Assembly: GCF_020831405.1 (NCBI RefSeq)
Contig: NZ_JAJHPU010000039.1
Span: 1 to 56,327 of the forward strand
Direction of reading: 5' to 3'
DNA from: Pseudomonas oryzagri
Lineage (GTDB): Bacteria > Pseudomonadota > Gammaproteobacteria > Pseudomonadales > Pseudomonadaceae
DNA: 56,327 nucleotides
Below, in pieces: positions 43,662 to 53,167 of this stretch (the stretch's first letter is position 1; every line of letters starts with the position of its first letter). The position numbers were made by a program, and so were the translations under genes. The notes below the pieces were generated by a model. That model was not told the origin of the DNA, did not search any database, and saw only the letters and a program-made list of their open reading frames with translations.

Positions 43662-43873
43662 ACAAACCTCCGCTAACGGTGTCTTCGGTCGAAAAATTAT
43701 CCAGCAGGGGGACGGCGGATACTGTGCCCCAGGACCGGGCAGCGGGTGACGGGATGCGCACTTTGCGCAGTCGTCGGGACGGCCGGGCTTTTGCCGCGGC
43801 TGGCGCTTTCGGCTAAGGTCGCGCCAACCGCGCCGGGACGGGCGCGACAAGCGCAAAAGGAGAGCAGTACGCG

Positions 43874-44344
43874 ATGCGAAAAGCCTGGGGAAGGGCGCTG
43901 GCGTTCGGTGCCGCGCTGTTGCTGACGGCCTGTGGCGAGCCGGAGTGGGGGCTCGACCAGCATGGTCGCGCGGTCGAGGCGGCGCAGTTGGAGGGGCGCT
44001 GGCTGGTGATCAACTACTGGGCCGAGTGGTGCGGGCCCTGCCGCAAGGAAGTGCCGGAACTCAATCGTCTGGCGGAGGAGCAGGCAGGGGGCGCCGTGCG
44101 GGTGCTCGGAGTCAACTTCGACGCCCTGCAGGGAGAGGCGCTGCGACAGGCCGCCGCGACGCTGGGTATCCGCTACACCAACCTGGCCAGCGATCCCGGA
44201 GCGCGCCTGGGATTGACGAGGAGCCGGGTGTTGCCGGTGACCTGGCTGGTCGACCCGCAGGGGCAGGTGCGCAAGCAGCTGACCGGGGAGCAGACGGCGG
44301 TGGGACTCAAGGCGGAACTGGCGGCGCTCGGCGCGCCGCTCTGA
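43874..44344 (+). CDS. TlpA-like thioredoxin-fold lipoprotein
   Basis: The 156-residue protein has a signal ending in lipobox LTAC (Cys20) and a TlpA/ResA-type thioredoxin domain with active site WCGPC (52-56) and the cis-Pro in VLPVTWLVD near residue 118. Such proteins are membrane-anchored thiol reductants or oxidants in the periplasm, for example in cytochrome maturation. No ccm or dsb genes are adjacent. Confidence 0.88.
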   Translation: MRKAWGRALAFGAALLLTACGEPEWGLDQHGRAVEAAQLEGRWLVINYWAEWCGPCRKEVPELNRLAEEQAGGAVRVLGVNFDALQGEALRQAAATLGIRYTNLASDPGARLGLTRSRVLPVTWLVDPQGQVRKQLTGEQTAVGLKAELAALGAPL

Positions 44345-44357
44345 ACGCGGCGACCGC

Positions 44358-45311
44358 TCAGTCGCCCTCGCCCGGATCGCTGGCGATGCGCCCGGCATCC
44401 TTGCGCAGCGCCTGGATCAGCTCCTGCTGCAGCTCCGGATCGTTGCGGGTCAGCTCCACCAGACTCTGTTCCAGTTCGCGAGCCTCGTCTTCCATGCCCA
44501 ATTCGGCCAGGCGCTTGACCCGGTGCACCCAGTGCGCCACCTCGTCGCCTTCCAGATCGGCGTAGATCAGCTCGTGGGCCTCGCGCAGGCGACCGCGCAG
44601 CGCCTTGCTGACCAGCAGGGTGACTTCGGCGTGAGCCTGATCCTGCGGATCCTGCACGCGCAGCTCGAGCTTGCCGACACGCTCCAGCTCCTGCTCGGCG
44701 AAGGGCCCGTCGAGCAGGTTGAGGCTCAGCACGCCGTTGCGATTGGTGGTCAGCTCATGGGTCTGCTGGCCGGCGCGGACCTGCACCGGGCGTTCGGCCC
44801 AAGGCAGATTGGAGTACTCCAGGCGGGTGGCGCCCTGCTGTTCGTCCAGCGTGGCCAGGTTCTGCTGGGCGCGGCCGTTGGATTCGACGTTCAACAGCGG
44901 ATTGAGGCCGGCGAAGCCATAGTCGATCCAGCCGCGGGTGGCGCTTTCCGGCAGACTGCCGAGCAGCACCACATTGAGCGCGTTGGCGCCGATGCCGGCG
45001 ACCACCGCCAGCGCACCCAGCGGAATCTCGTAGAGTTCCCGCCAGGGCTGGTAGGGCGTGTAGCGCTGGTAGCGGCGAGTCACCTCGAAGGGGGTGACCT
45101 CGAAGGTCTTCTGCTCGCGGATCTGGATACGGCGCTGCGGCAGGTCGAGCACCAGCGGACTGCCGGCGTCGATCTGCAGGCTGTGGTCGAGCAGCTTGCG
45201 CTCGACCCGCTCCTCGAGTTCGCTGCGTTGCGGCAGCTGGTTGGCACAGCCGGTGAGGAACACGGCGCCGCACAGGGCGGCGCCGGCAAGGCGATGGCAG
45301 CGTCTGGGCAT
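44358..45311 (-). CDS. Large putative lipoprotein of unknown function
   Basis: The 317-residue protein has a signal with lipobox LTGC (Cys22) and a soluble mature part. A hydrophobic stretch near residues 97-118 (LGALAVVAGIGANALNVVLL) may be a membrane or buried helix. The C-terminal third is helical and acidic. The family is not recognised. Its start is eight bases after the proS stop on the same strand, so it is likely cotranscribed with proS. Confidence 0.68.
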   Translation of the reverse strand: MPRRCHRLAGAALCGAVFLTGCANQLPQRSELEERVERKLLDHSLQIDAGSPLVLDLPQRRIQIREQKTFEVTPFEVTRRYQRYTPYQPWRELYEIPLGALAVVAGIGANALNVVLLGSLPESATRGWIDYGFAGLNPLLNVESNGRAQQNLATLDEQQGATRLEYSNLPWAERPVQVRAGQQTHELTTNRNGVLSLNLLDGPFAEQELERVGKLELRVQDPQDQAHAEVTLLVSKALRGRLREAHELIYADLEGDEVAHWVHRVKRLAELGMEDEARELEQSLVELTRNDPELQQELIQALRKDAGRIASDPGEGD

Positions 45312-45319
45312 GATCTCGG

Positions 45320-47035
45320 TTAGCGGTTGATGCGGGCAGCGAGGAACGACTGGATGTCGGCGAGCGGAACGCTCTGCGCCTCGCTGTCGCGACGGCCCTT
45401 GTACTCGAGAACCGATTCGGCCAGGCCGCGCTCGCTGACCACCAGACGATGCGGGATGCCGATCAGTTCCATGTCGGCGAATTTGACGCCCGGACTGGTC
45501 TTCTTGTCACGGTCGTCGAACAGCACCTCGTAGCCGGCGGCGCTGAGCTCGGCGTACAGCCGATCGGCGGCTTCCTTGACCGCGGCGTTCTCGTACTTCA
45601 TCGGCACGATGGCGATCTGGAAGGGGGCCAGCGCCTCCGGCCAGAGGATGCCGCGCTCGTCGTAGTTCTGCTCGATGGCGGCGGCCACCACGCGCGACAC
45701 GCCGATGCCGTAGCAGCCCATGATCAGGGTCACCGGCTTGCCGCTCTCGCCCAGGACTTTGCAGCCCAGTGCTTCGCTGTACTTGGTCCCGAGCTGGAAG
45801 ATGTGGCCGACCTCGATGCCGCGCTTGATCACCAGGGTGCCCTGGCCATCCGGGCTCGGGTCGCCCTCGACCACGTTGCGCAGGTCGGCGACTTCCGGCA
45901 GCGGCAGGTCGCGCTCCCAGTTGACGCCGAAGTAGTGTTTGTCGTCGATGTTGGCGCCGATGGCGAAGTCGCTCATCAGAGCCACCGAGCGGTCGACGAT
46001 GCACGGCAGCGGCAGGTTACGCGGGCCGAGCGAGCCGGCGCCGGCGCCGATGGCGGCGCGCAGCTCGGCCTCGGAGGCGAAGACCAGCGGGCTGGCAACG
46101 CGCTCGTGGTTGGCGGCCTTGATCTCGTTCAGCTCGTGGTCGCCGCGCACGATCAGGGCGATCAGCTTGCCTTCCTCGGCGGCGTGCACCACCAGGGTCT
46201 TGACGGTCTTCTCGATCGGCAGGCCGAACTGCTGGACCAGGTCGTCGATGGTCTTGGCGTTGGGGGTGTCGACCAGGCGCAGCTCCTCGCTGGCGGCACC
46301 GCGCTCTTTCTCGCGCGGGATGGCCTCGGCCTTCTCGATGTTGGCGGCGTAGTCGGAGCTGTCGCTGAAGGCGATATCGTCCTCGCCCGACTCGGCCAGC
46401 ACGTGGAATTCGTGGGAGCCGGTGCCGCCGATCGAGCCGGTGTCGGCCTGCACCGGGCGGAAGTTCAGGCCCAGGCGGGTGAACACGTTGCAGTACGCCT
46501 GGTGCATGCGGTCGTAGGTTTCCTGCAGCGATTCCTGGGTCATATGGAAGGAGTAGGCGTCCTTCATCAGGAACTCGCGGCCGCGCATCAGGCCGAAGCG
46601 CGGGCGGATCTCGTCGCGGAACTTGGTCTGGATCTGGTAGAAGTTGATCGGCAGCTGCTTGTAGCTGTTCAGCTCGTTGCGTGCCAGGTCGGTGATCACT
46701 TCCTCGTGAGTCGGGCCGACGCAGAAGTCGCGCTGGTGGCGGTCCTTGATGCGCAGCAGCTCGGGACCGTACTGCTCCCAGCGGCCGGATTCCTGCCACA
46801 GCTCGGCCGGCTGGATGGCCGGCATCAGCACCTCGAGGGCGCCGGCGGCGTCCATCTCCTCGCGCACGATCCGCTCCGCCTTGCGCAGCGCGCGCAGGCC
46901 CATCGGCAGCCAGGTGTACAGGCCGGAGGCCAGCTTGCGGATCATGCCGGCGCGCAGCAGCAGCTGGTGACTGATCACCACGGCGTCGGCGGGGGTTTCC
47001 TTGAGGGTCGAGATCAGATACTGGCTGGTACGCAT
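45320..47035 (-). CDS. proS: Prolyl-tRNA synthetase
   Basis: The 571-residue protein is the long bacterial type: the class II motif 2/3 regions ([24 protein letters not shown] near residue 137; [17 protein letters not shown] near residue 440), the inserted YbaK-like editing domain between about residues 230 and 400, and a C-terminal anticodon-binding domain. It charges tRNA-Pro and clears Ala-tRNA-Pro. The next gene on its strand is the lipoprotein above. It is preceded by the oprD-family gene. Confidence 0.97.
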   Translation of the reverse strand: MRTSQYLISTLKETPADAVVISHQLLLRAGMIRKLASGLYTWLPMGLRALRKAERIVREEMDAAGALEVLMPAIQPAELWQESGRWEQYGPELLRIKDRHQRDFCVGPTHEEVITDLARNELNSYKQLPINFYQIQTKFRDEIRPRFGLMRGREFLMKDAYSFHMTQESLQETYDRMHQAYCNVFTRLGLNFRPVQADTGSIGGTGSHEFHVLAESGEDDIAFSDSSDYAANIEKAEAIPREKERGAASEELRLVDTPNAKTIDDLVQQFGLPIEKTVKTLVVHAAEEGKLIALIVRGDHELNEIKAANHERVASPLVFASEAELRAAIGAGAGSLGPRNLPLPCIVDRSVALMSDFAIGANIDDKHYFGVNWERDLPLPEVADLRNVVEGDPSPDGQGTLVIKRGIEVGHIFQLGTKYSEALGCKVLGESGKPVTLIMGCYGIGVSRVVAAAIEQNYDERGILWPEALAPFQIAIVPMKYENAAVKEAADRLYAELSAAGYEVLFDDRDKKTSPGVKFADMELIGIPHRLVVSERGLAESVLEYKGRRDSEAQSVPLADIQSFLAARINR

Positions 47036-47143
47036 GGGCAGGACGATCCGGTTTCGCTGAACGGAAAAATGCCCGCATTGTACGGGGCTCGGGGCCCCGG
47101 CGTACAGGCGCGCCGGGGGATTCCGCCGTTCGGCGCCGCAGGC

Positions 47144-47172
47144 AAAAAGAAACCCGGCCGAGGCCGGGTTTC
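47144..47172 (-). terminator. Terminator of the OprD-family gene
   Basis: GAAACCCGGC (47149-47158) and GCCGGGTTTC (47163-47172) pair perfectly around a four-base loop, with five T on the minus strand after the stem. Confidence 0.9.
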
Positions 47173-47198
47173 TGCTGTCGCCGAAGCGGTCGCGGGAC

Positions 47199-48536
47199 TT
47201 ACAGGATGTCCAGCGGGTACTCGGTGATCACGCGGATTTCGTCGAGATCGGTGCCGAGGTAGGCGTTGCCGACGCTGTTGGCACGCCAGGTGGAGTGACG
47301 GATGCGGATGGACAGATCCTTGGCGGCGCCTTCCTGGACCACGTACTTGGCCTCGAGGTTGCGCTCCCACTCCTTGCCTTCTTCGCCGGTGCCATCGTTG
47401 TAGTAGGCATAGGCACTGCTCGGGTCGATGTTGCTGCCATCGATGTCGTCGCCGGTGAGGTAGCGGGCCATGAAGCTCAGGCCCGGCACGCCGTAGGCGC
47501 CCATGTCCAGGTCGTAGCGCAGCTGCCAGGACTTCTCGTTCGGGCCGTTGAAGTCGGAGTATTGCACCGAGTTGGCCAGATAGATCGAGTCGCCGGAGTT
47601 GCGGCCGTCCATGGAGATGTAGTCGAAGGGATCGTCGCCTTCCATCTGCTGGTGGGCCAGGGTGAACTTGTGCGCACCCAGCTTGTAGGCCACCGACAGC
47701 GACCAGGCGGTGTTGTCGATCTCGCCGGCCTTCTCGTCACCGGTTTCGCTGGTGTCGTAGACGTTGGCGTCGAAGGTCAGGGCCTGATCGTCGCTCAGCG
47801 GGATGTTGTAGTTCAGGTTGGCGTAGTACTGATCCCACACGTCTTCCAGCTGGGCGGCGAACAGGGTGGCGCTGAAGTTGTCGCTGAAGGCATAGGTGCC
47901 GCCCAGGTAGTCAGCGCTGTTGGCAACGGTGCCGCCGTAGGTGGTGGTGATCTCGCCGTCGCTGTTGGTTTCGCGGCTGCCGTCGCGGATGGCGGTGAAG
48001 TGACCGCCGTCGATGCTCAGGTTCTCGATCTCGCTGCTCAGCAGCTGGAAGCCGGTGGCCGAGCCCGGGAACAGACGGGCGGTACCGGTGGCGAATACCG
48101 GTGCGGTCGGGAACAGGTTGCCGTACTTCAGTTCGGTGTTGGATATGCGTGCCTTCACCGCGCCGCCGGCGTAGGAGTAGTCGTCCTGCGTGCTGCCGTC
48201 CTCGCTGGAGGTGGGGATCAGGCCGGTGCCGCTGGTGCCGCCACCGCCATCCAGCTTGATGCCCACCGCGCCGTGCGCGTCGACACCGAAGCCGACCACG
48301 CCCTGGGTGTAGCCGGATTCGTAGGTGGCCATAACGCCGTGGACCCACTCTTCGCGGTAGCTCTGGCCGCCGGTGTTGTTGCGGAAGTCGCGGTTGAAGT
48401 AGAAGTTCTTGTTCAGCAGAACCAGGTTGCTGTCCTCGACGAAGCCTTTCGAGTCGGACTGCGCGCTGGCCTGGGCCAGTTGAGAGGATGCGGCCGCCAC
48501 GGCCAGTGCGATGAAGCTCAACTTCTTCAATTGCAT
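47199..48536 (-). CDS. OprD-family outer-membrane porin
   Basis: The 445-residue protein has a signal peptide (about 1-24) and the OprD-family mature start ([23 protein letters not shown]). The rest is a series of short amphipathic beta strands with acidic loops, and it ends in a strand (ITEYPLDIL) instead of the usual terminal Phe. OprD-type channels take up basic amino acids, peptides or small carboxylates; the sequence alone does not tell which. It is divergent from the thermostable-hemolysin cluster across 248 bases, and position beside proS matches oprD in P. aeruginosa. Confidence 0.9.
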   Translation of the reverse strand: MQLKKLSFIALAVAAASSQLAQASAQSDSKGFVEDSNLVLLNKNFYFNRDFRNNTGGQSYREEWVHGVMATYESGYTQGVVGFGVDAHGAVGIKLDGGGGTSGTGLIPTSSEDGSTQDDYSYAGGAVKARISNTELKYGNLFPTAPVFATGTARLFPGSATGFQLLSSEIENLSIDGGHFTAIRDGSRETNSDGEITTTYGGTVANSADYLGGTYAFSDNFSATLFAAQLEDVWDQYYANLNYNIPLSDDQALTFDANVYDTSETGDEKAGEIDNTAWSLSVAYKLGAHKFTLAHQQMEGDDPFDYISMDGRNSGDSIYLANSVQYSDFNGPNEKSWQLRYDLDMGAYGVPGLSFMARYLTGDDIDGSNIDPSSAYAYYNDGTGEEGKEWERNLEAKYVVQEGAAKDLSIRIRHSTWRANSVGNAYLGTDLDEIRVITEYPLDIL

Positions 48537-48721
48537 ATGGAATTGCCCCTAGGTTTACGAAGTGCTTGTTCCCTGCCCGTACTGCTGCAGGGCTGTACTT
48601 TCTTTTTGTCGGCACGGACTTATAGCATGCCGCTCAAGTTCGACGATAGTTCTAGTACTCGGTCTAGGTCATTCGTCGCTCGCCGGCAGTCCCAAAGCAT
48701 CCCCCGCCATTTAGCGTTCCA

Positions 48722-48738
48722 CTTAAGACTGCGTTAAG
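48722..48738 (+). promoter_or_regulatory. PmrA/QseB-type direct-repeat box
   Basis: CTTAAG-N5-GTTAAG is a half-site direct repeat with 11-bp spacing, the form bound by PmrA/QseB-type OmpR regulators. It lies 46 bases before the ATG of the first cluster gene. A regulator of exactly this type is encoded at 53168-53827 in the same run. Binding is inferred. Confidence 0.65.
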
Positions 48739-48784
48739 TCTGCCCACCGAGAATCTCCCCATACCCCGGAGGGAGACCCTGTTC

Positions 48785-49483
48785 ATGGCACCGCTTCAGG
48801 CTGCTCGGGACGACAATCTGGCGACGATAGGCACGAGTACCGAACTCACGCTGCGCTTGGCTATGCAAGAGCCGTGCACAAATCGCCGCAAGCAGCTGGA
48901 AAACTTCATCGCGGGTCGATTCGCCGAGCAATACGGCGCGCGGCTGCGCCACTTCATGCCCTGCCTGCTCGGTCTCTACGATGGCTCGCAGCAGTTGCAG
49001 GCGGCGTTGGGCGTGCGCTGCGGCCAGCAGGGCGCGCTGTTCCTCGAGCATTATCTGGATGCGCCGGTCGAGCAGTGCATCGCGGCGCATGCGGCCATCG
49101 CCCTGCCATCGCGCGGGCGGATCGCCGAGGTCGGCAATCTGGCCGCCATCGGCGCCGGCCATGCGCGCCTGCTGATCGTCGCGCTCACCGATCTGCTGGC
49201 CGCCGCGGGCTTTCGCTGGGTGGCCTTCACCGGCACGCCGCTACTGCTCAACAGCTTCCAGCGCCTGGGTCTGAGCCTGCTGCACCTCGGCCCGGCCGAC
49301 GGCCAGCGCCTGGGCGCCGAACTGGCCGACTGGGGTAGCTACTACGCCACTGGGCCGCAGGTGATGGTCGGCGACGTGCTGGCCACTCATCAGCGCCTGC
49401 TGGCGCTGGGGATCTACCGGCGGCTGGGCTATCAGTCGCGGCACGCCTTGGAAGGGGAGTTCGCCCATGTCGCCTGCGGTTGA
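48785..49483 (+). CDS. Thermostable hemolysin family protein (GNAT-like)
   Basis: The 232-residue protein matches the thermostable-hemolysin family first named from Vibrio delta-VPH. It shows IAEVGNLAAIGAGHARLLI near residue 118, WVAFTGTPLLLNSFQRLGL near residue 147, and DWGSYYATGPQVMVGD near residue 183. No signal peptide or pore-forming pattern is present. The fold is related to GNAT acyltransferases, the class that includes LuxI-type synthases, so an acyl-transfer role is more plausible than a toxin. The ATG follows GGAGGGA. It overlaps the next gene by 17 bases and is first in the cluster. Confidence 0.82.
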   Translation: MAPLQAARDDNLATIGTSTELTLRLAMQEPCTNRRKQLENFIAGRFAEQYGARLRHFMPCLLGLYDGSQQLQAALGVRCGQQGALFLEHYLDAPVEQCIAAHAAIALPSRGRIAEVGNLAAIGAGHARLLIVALTDLLAAAGFRWVAFTGTPLLLNSFQRLGLSLLHLGPADGQRLGAELADWGSYYATGPQVMVGDVLATHQRLLALGIYRRLGYQSRHALEGEFAHVACG

Positions 49484-50921
49484 GCGTTTCTGGCAGCAGT
49501 TGGCGGCCCACGGAACGCGGATCGCCCTGCGCGATGACTCGCGCGAGTGGACGTACGCCGATCTGCTGAGCGAAGTGGGCGCCCGCGAGTTGTTGTTGCG
49601 CCAAAATGGGGCGCGGCGACTGGCGATTGCCCTCGACAATGGCCCCGAGTGGCTGTTCTGGGACCTCGCCGCGCTCTGCGCCGGGGTAGTCTGCGTGCCG
49701 CTGCCGGGGTTCTTCTCGCCTTCGCAGCAGCGCCATGTGCTGGACAGTGCCGGCGTGGATACCCTGGTCACCGCCGATCCGCACGGTTTCGTCGCCCTGG
49801 AGTTCGTCCTCCAGGGCGAGCTGGGCCGCCGCGCGGTGGTGGCTCCCGCGCCGTTGCCGGCCGGCACGGCGAAGATCACCTTCACTTCCGGCACCACCGG
49901 TCAGCCCAAGGGCGTGTGCCTGTCCGCCGAGGCGATGCTGGGCGTGGCGCAGAGCATCGCGGCGGCCACCGCCGGCAGCGGCATCGAACGCCATCTGTGC
50001 GTGCTGCCGCTGGCGGTACTGCTGGAGAATCTGGCCGGCAATTACGCGCCGCTGCTGCTCGGTGCCTGCCTGGAGATGCCGTCGCTGGCCAGTGTCGGCA
50101 TGCGCGGCGCCAGCCAGTTCGAACTGCCCGCCTTCCTCGCCAGCCTGGCGCGGGTACGGCCGAGCAGCCTGATCCTGCTGCCGCAGCAGCTGCTGGCACT
50201 GGTCGCGGCTGCCGAGCGCGGCGTGGCGCTGCCCGATTCCCTGCGCTTCATCGCCGTCGGTGGCGGACGGGTGGCACCGCAGCTGCTCGACCGTGCCGAA
50301 TCCCTCGGTCTGCCGGTGTTCGAGGGCTACGGCCTGTCCGAGTGCGCCTCGGTGGTCTGTCTGAATACTCCCGGTCAGCGCCGCATCGGCAGCGTCGGCC
50401 GCCCGCTGGCGCATCTCGAGGTGCGCCTGGCGGACGACGGCGAGGTGCTGGTGCGTGGGGCGACCTTCCTCGGTTACCTGGGCGAACCCGTACGGCCGGG
50501 CGAATGGCTGGGCACCGGCGACCTGGGCCACTGGGAGGACGGTTTCCTGGTCCTGCACGGGCGCAAGAAGCACCAGCTCGTCACCGCCTTCGGCCGCAAC
50601 GTGAATCCCGAGTGGGTCGAGGCCGAACTGGTCCAGCAGGCGCCGATCGCCCAGGCCTGGCTGCATGGCGAGGCGCTGCCGGCCAACGTCGCCGTGCTGG
50701 TGCCGCGCGGCGAGACCAGCGATGCCCGCCTACAGGCGGCGGTCGACGAGGTCAACGCCGGCCTGCCCGACTATGCCCGTGTGCATCGCTGGTTGCGCGC
50801 CGAGCAACCCTTCGGCGAGGCCAACGGTCTGGCCACCAGCAACGGCCGCCTGCGCCGCGCCGCCCTGTTCGAGCACTACTGCCGTGCCATCGACTGCCTG
50901 ATGGCCGAATCGAGCCTTTAG
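49467..50921 (+). CDS. AMP-dependent acyl ligase family protein
   Basis: The 484-residue ANL-superfamily protein has TSGTTGQPKG (140-149), GYGLSECASVV near residue 290, TGDLG near residue 350 and the hinge GRKKHQLVTAFGRNVNP. The usual catalytic lysine of the C-terminal A10 motif (GK) is replaced by Arg461 in SNGRLRR. It is shorter than fatty acyl-CoA ligases. It most likely activates a carboxylic acid as an adenylate, perhaps handing it to another protein. It overlaps the gene before by 17 bases, and the next gene begins 13 bases after its stop. Confidence 0.82.
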   Translation: MSPAVERFWQQLAAHGTRIALRDDSREWTYADLLSEVGARELLLRQNGARRLAIALDNGPEWLFWDLAALCAGVVCVPLPGFFSPSQQRHVLDSAGVDTLVTADPHGFVALEFVLQGELGRRAVVAPAPLPAGTAKITFTSGTTGQPKGVCLSAEAMLGVAQSIAAATAGSGIERHLCVLPLAVLLENLAGNYAPLLLGACLEMPSLASVGMRGASQFELPAFLASLARVRPSSLILLPQQLLALVAAAERGVALPDSLRFIAVGGGRVAPQLLDRAESLGLPVFEGYGLSECASVVCLNTPGQRRIGSVGRPLAHLEVRLADDGEVLVRGATFLGYLGEPVRPGEWLGTGDLGHWEDGFLVLHGRKKHQLVTAFGRNVNPEWVEAELVQQAPIAQAWLHGEALPANVAVLVPRGETSDARLQAAVDEVNAGLPDYARVHRWLRAEQPFGEANGLATSNGRLRRAALFEHYCRAIDCLMAESSL

Positions 50922-50934
50922 AGGACCCGCATCC

Positions 50935-51609
50935 ATGAGTTTCTTCGACATCCTGCAGGAGCAGACCCGGACCGAGCGCGAGTACCTGCTGGCGGCGCCG
51001 ATCTTCGCCGAGGTGCTGGCCGGGCGGATCGGCCTCGGCAGCTACCTGGCCTTCCTCGGTCAGGCCTATCACCACGTCAAGCACACGGTGCCGCTGCTGA
51101 TGGCCTGCGGCGCGCGCCTGCCGGAGCGCCTGGAGTGGCTGCGCGAGGCGATCGCCGAATATATAGAGGAGGAGTACGGTCACCAGGAGTGGATTCTCAA
51201 CGACATCCGCGCCTGTGGCGGCGATCCCGAGGCGGTGCGCCATGCCATTCCCAACCTGCCCACCGAACTGATGGTCAGCTACGTCTACGACCGCATCGCC
51301 CGCAGCAACCCGGTGAGCTTCTTCGGCATGGTCAACGTGCTGGAAGGCACCAGCATCGCCCTGGCCACCCAGGCCGCGGCGATCATTCAGGACAGTCTGC
51401 AGTTGCCCGCCCAGGCGTTCAGCTACCTGACCTCGCATGGCAGCCTGGACATCAGCCACGTGGAGTTCTTCAAGACCCTGATGAACCGGCTCGACGACGC
51501 CCACGACCAGGCCGCGGTCATTCACACCGCCCGAGTGGTCTACCGTCTCTACGGCGACATGTTCCGCAGCCTGCCGCTGGCGGAGGAGGCACGGCATGCA
51601 ACTGTCTGA
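50935..51609 (+). CDS. Heme-oxygenase-like (TenA/UndA-type) metalloenzyme
   Basis: The 224-residue all-helical protein belongs to the TenA-like/iron-containing redox group. Candidate metal ligands are His46/47 or His50, Glu80 with His83 in EEYGHQEW (ExxH), and Asp172 with His175 in LDISHVEFF (DxxH). This matches the ligand layout of heme-oxygenase-like iron oxygenases such as UndA, which makes 1-undecene from lauric acid. The thiaminase cysteine of TenA is not evident. It sits between an acyl-activating enzyme and a short-chain dehydrogenase, so its substrate is probably an acyl chain or acyl conjugate. It overlaps the next gene by 14 bases. Confidence 0.75.
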   Translation: MSFFDILQEQTRTEREYLLAAPIFAEVLAGRIGLGSYLAFLGQAYHHVKHTVPLLMACGARLPERLEWLREAIAEYIEEEYGHQEWILNDIRACGGDPEAVRHAIPNLPTELMVSYVYDRIARSNPVSFFGMVNVLEGTSIALATQAAAIIQDSLQLPAQAFSYLTSHGSLDISHVEFFKTLMNRLDDAHDQAAVIHTARVVYRLYGDMFRSLPLAEEARHATV

Positions 51610-52387
51610 TTGCCGCATTCTGCTGACCGGGGCGACCGGTGGCATCGGCCAGCAACTGGCCGAGCATCTGAGCCGCGGTGGCGCGCGTCTGCTGCTGGTC
51701 GGTCGCCAGACCGAGCGGCTGGAGCATCTGGTTCGCCGCTGCCACGGCCGTGCCGAGGCCGTGTGCGCCGACATCACCGAGCGTGCCGGACGCGAGGCCG
51801 TGCTACAGGCGGCGCGTCGGCTGGGCGGCGTCAACCTGCTGATCAACGCCGCCGGGGTCAATCACTTCAGCCTGCTCGAGCAGCACGACGAGGACGCCAT
51901 CGCCGCGCTGGTCCAGCTCAACGTCACCGCCACCCTGCAGCTCACCCACCGCCTGCTGCCCATGCTGTGCCAGCAGGAGCGGGCGATGGTGGTCAATATC
52001 GGCTCGACCTTCGGTTCCATCGGCTATCCGGGCTTCGCCGCCTACTGCGCCAGCAAGTTCGCCCTGCGCGGTTTCTCCGAGGCGCTGCGCCGCGAACTGG
52101 CCGACACCCGGGTCAAGGTTCTCTACATTGCACCGCGCGCCACCCGCACCAGCATGAACGAGCAGAGCGTGGTGGCGATGAACGACGAGCTCAAGGTGGC
52201 GATGGACGAGCCGGCCTGGGTGGCCGCGGCGGTGGTCGCCGCCATCGGTCGCGAGCGCGAGGAACTGTACCTCGGCTGGCCGGAGAAGCTCTTCGTGCGG
52301 CTCAACAGCCTGCTGCCGCGGGTAGTCGACCAGGCGCTGCGCAAGCAGCTGCCGATCATCCAGCGCTTTGCCCGCGGCAAATCCTGA
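51596..52387 (+). CDS. Short-chain dehydrogenase/reductase
   Basis: The 263-residue protein has the classical SDR cofactor motif TGATGGIG (11-18), NAAG near residue 85, and the catalytic Ser137, Tyr150 and Lys154 (YCASK). The fold uses NAD(P)H to oxidise or reduce an alcohol/ketone. The tail beyond residue 210 is helical and basic, possibly membrane-associating. Coupled to the oxygenase-like gene before it by a 14-base overlap, it probably acts on that product. Confidence 0.85.
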   Translation: MQLSDCRILLTGATGGIGQQLAEHLSRGGARLLLVGRQTERLEHLVRRCHGRAEAVCADITERAGREAVLQAARRLGGVNLLINAAGVNHFSLLEQHDEDAIAALVQLNVTATLQLTHRLLPMLCQQERAMVVNIGSTFGSIGYPGFAAYCASKFALRGFSEALRRELADTRVKVLYIAPRATRTSMNEQSVVAMNDELKVAMDEPAWVAAAVVAAIGREREELYLGWPEKLFVRLNSLLPRVVDQALRKQLPIIQRFARGKS

Positions 52388-52412
52388 TTATTTCCTGGAG
52401 TGGAGAAGCGCC

Positions 52413-53069
52413 ATGTCGAAATCCTGCCTGCGTAACCTGGTCCTCGGGGGCGCGCTGCTGCTCAGTCTGCCGAGCTTCGCCCTCACCTCCAACGGCGAGC
52501 AGAGTCTCAAGCAGTTGCAGAGCCGCTGGGCCGAGATCAACTACCAGTTGCCGGAGGCGCAGCGCGAGGCGGCCTTCGAGAGGCTGGCCGGCGAGGCGGA
52601 GGCGGCGCTCAGGGCCGAGCCGCGGGCGCCCGAGCTGCTGATCTGGCGCGGCATCATTCTCAGCACCTGGGCCGGGGCCAAGGGCGGCCTGGGCGCGCTG
52701 GACCTGGTCAAGCAGGCGCGCGGTCAGTTCGAGCAGGCGCTCCAGCTCGATCCCAAGGCCCTCGACGGCTCGGCCTACACCAGTCTGGGCTCGCTCTACT
52801 ACCAGGTGCCGGGCTGGCCGGTGGGCTTCGGCGACGACGAACGCGCCGAGCGGTTGCTCAAGCAGGCGCTGATCCTCAATCCCAACGGCATCGATCCCAA
52901 CTACTTCTACGGCGACTTCCTGCTTCGCGAGAAGCGTTACGCCGAGGCCGAGAAGGCCCTGCAGAAGGCCCTCGCGGCGCCGCCGCGGCCCGGCCGCGAG
53001 GTGGCCGACGCCGGTCGGCGCAAGGAGGCCCAGGCGCTGCTGGAGAAGACCCAGGCCAAGCTGCACTGA
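52413..53069 (+). CDS. Exported tetratricopeptide-repeat protein
   Basis: The 218-residue protein begins MSKSCLRNLVLGGALLLSLP with a signal peptide. The mature part has at least two TPR units (around ARGQFEQALQLDPKALDGSA and AERLLKQALILNPNGI). A probable periplasmic scaffold. It follows the dehydrogenase by 25 bases with GGAG before its ATG, so it belongs to the cluster, though its link to the enzymes is unclear. The upstream in-frame start is less likely. Confidence 0.75.
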   Translation: MSKSCLRNLVLGGALLLSLPSFALTSNGEQSLKQLQSRWAEINYQLPEAQREAAFERLAGEAEAALRAEPRAPELLIWRGIILSTWAGAKGGLGALDLVKQARGQFEQALQLDPKALDGSAYTSLGSLYYQVPGWPVGFGDDERAERLLKQALILNPNGIDPNYFYGDFLLREKRYAEAEKALQKALAAPPRPGREVADAGRRKEAQALLEKTQAKLH

Positions 53070-53167
53070 GTACCCGTACGGATCGAGCGCCGGGTTGGCG
53101 GGGGTGCGATACTCTCGCCAAGCCGGCGTTTTTCCGTGGGCGAAGGATGGCTATCGAGGAGTGATGC

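Noticed and set aside
48785-49483. A secreted pore-forming hemolysin
   Set aside because: No signal peptide or pore pattern; the conserved blocks fit a GNAT-related cytoplasmic protein.
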